A program made the position numbers and the translations under genes. From NCBI GenBank assembly GCA_016765515.1, contig JAESPT010000201.1:1-6453 (forward strand): a DNA stretch of 6,453 nucleotides, written 5' to 3'. The stretch is from Sneathiella sp. (GTDB lineage Bacteria > Pseudomonadota > Alphaproteobacteria > Sneathiellales > Sneathiellaceae). Below are positions 6,349-6,453 of this stretch, one piece after another (positions within the stretch are counted from its first letter, which is position 1; each line of letters starts with the position of its first letter). Under the pieces are notes generated by a model that had not been told where the DNA came from, did no database searches, and worked only from the letters and a program-made list of their open reading frames with translations.

Positions 6349-6453
6349 TCACGTTTTATCTATACCTCCCGCAAAAACCCGCTCGTTTACCATTCGATGG
6401 GTCAGTCCGAGAAAAAACAAACCAGGCAAGGTTATCACAAGCGTAAAAGCAGC
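6349..6453 (-). CDS. C-terminal end of a hydrophobic protein, possibly a sugar ABC transporter permease (5' part outside window)
   Basis: An open frame enters from the right edge on the minus strand and ends at a TGA at 6349-6351, giving 34 residues. It begins AAFTLVITLPGLFFLGLTHR, a membrane-type segment, and ends with a short polar tail containing ERVFAGGIDKT. A hydrophobic last helix with LP, an R, and then a short G-rich tail is typical of MalG/MalF-type carbohydrate permeases, whose ends often read like QRYFVRGLTAGAVKG. The other two frames on this strand give either an early stop or a less protein-like sequence. A sugar permease followed by a ribokinase would make sense. This is a resemblance in pattern only, and 34 residues cannot settle it. 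Confidence 0.5.
   Translation of the reverse strand, partial: AAFTLVITLPGLFFLGLTHRMVNERVFAGGIDKT

Overview
The window reads as chromosomal DNA of an aerobic Gram-negative proteobacterium, most likely an alphaproteobacterium. This is judged from the style of the proteins: a glutathione-dependent formaldehyde pathway, a PaaABC epoxidase and a PcaD-like hydrolase. The base composition looks moderate, but I did not count it. I cannot name the genus. Coding density is high, and I see no tRNA, rRNA, CRISPR array or insertion sequence.

Left block (1-1729, minus strand): the start of a phenylacetate degradation operon, paaA-paaB-paaC, with paaC running off the left edge. Together these encode most of the multicomponent oxygenase that converts phenylacetyl-CoA to its ring 1,2-epoxide. 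The paaA promoter region (1730-1934) carries a perfect 11-bp inverted repeat whose outer half-sites resemble PaaX-type operators.

Middle block (1935-4610, plus strand): a beta-carbonic anhydrase gene (can) broken by a one-base frameshift, then the class III alcohol dehydrogenase (frmA/adhC) and S-formylglutathione hydrolase (fghA). The last two form the glutathione-dependent formaldehyde detoxification route: formaldehyde-glutathione adduct to S-formylglutathione to formate. The carbonic anhydrase would fit as a handler of the CO2 made when formate is oxidised further, but that link is inferred from position. An 84-bp gap before frmA holds a small stem-loop and a nearly perfect 22-bp palindrome directly upstream of the frmA ribosome binding site.

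Right block (4605-6453, minus strand): a ribokinase-type PfkB sugar kinase (rbsK), a PcaD-like alpha/beta hydrolase 10 bp upstream of it, and at the right edge the last 34 codons of a hydrophobic protein that may be a sugar ABC transporter permease. If so, this is a carbohydrate uptake and phosphorylation operon with an unexpected hydrolase in it. rbsK and fghA converge and overlap by 6 bp.

Nothing here amounts to a wholly new system. The points most worth following are the can frameshift, the two palindromic candidate operators, and the hydrolase/ribokinase pairing.
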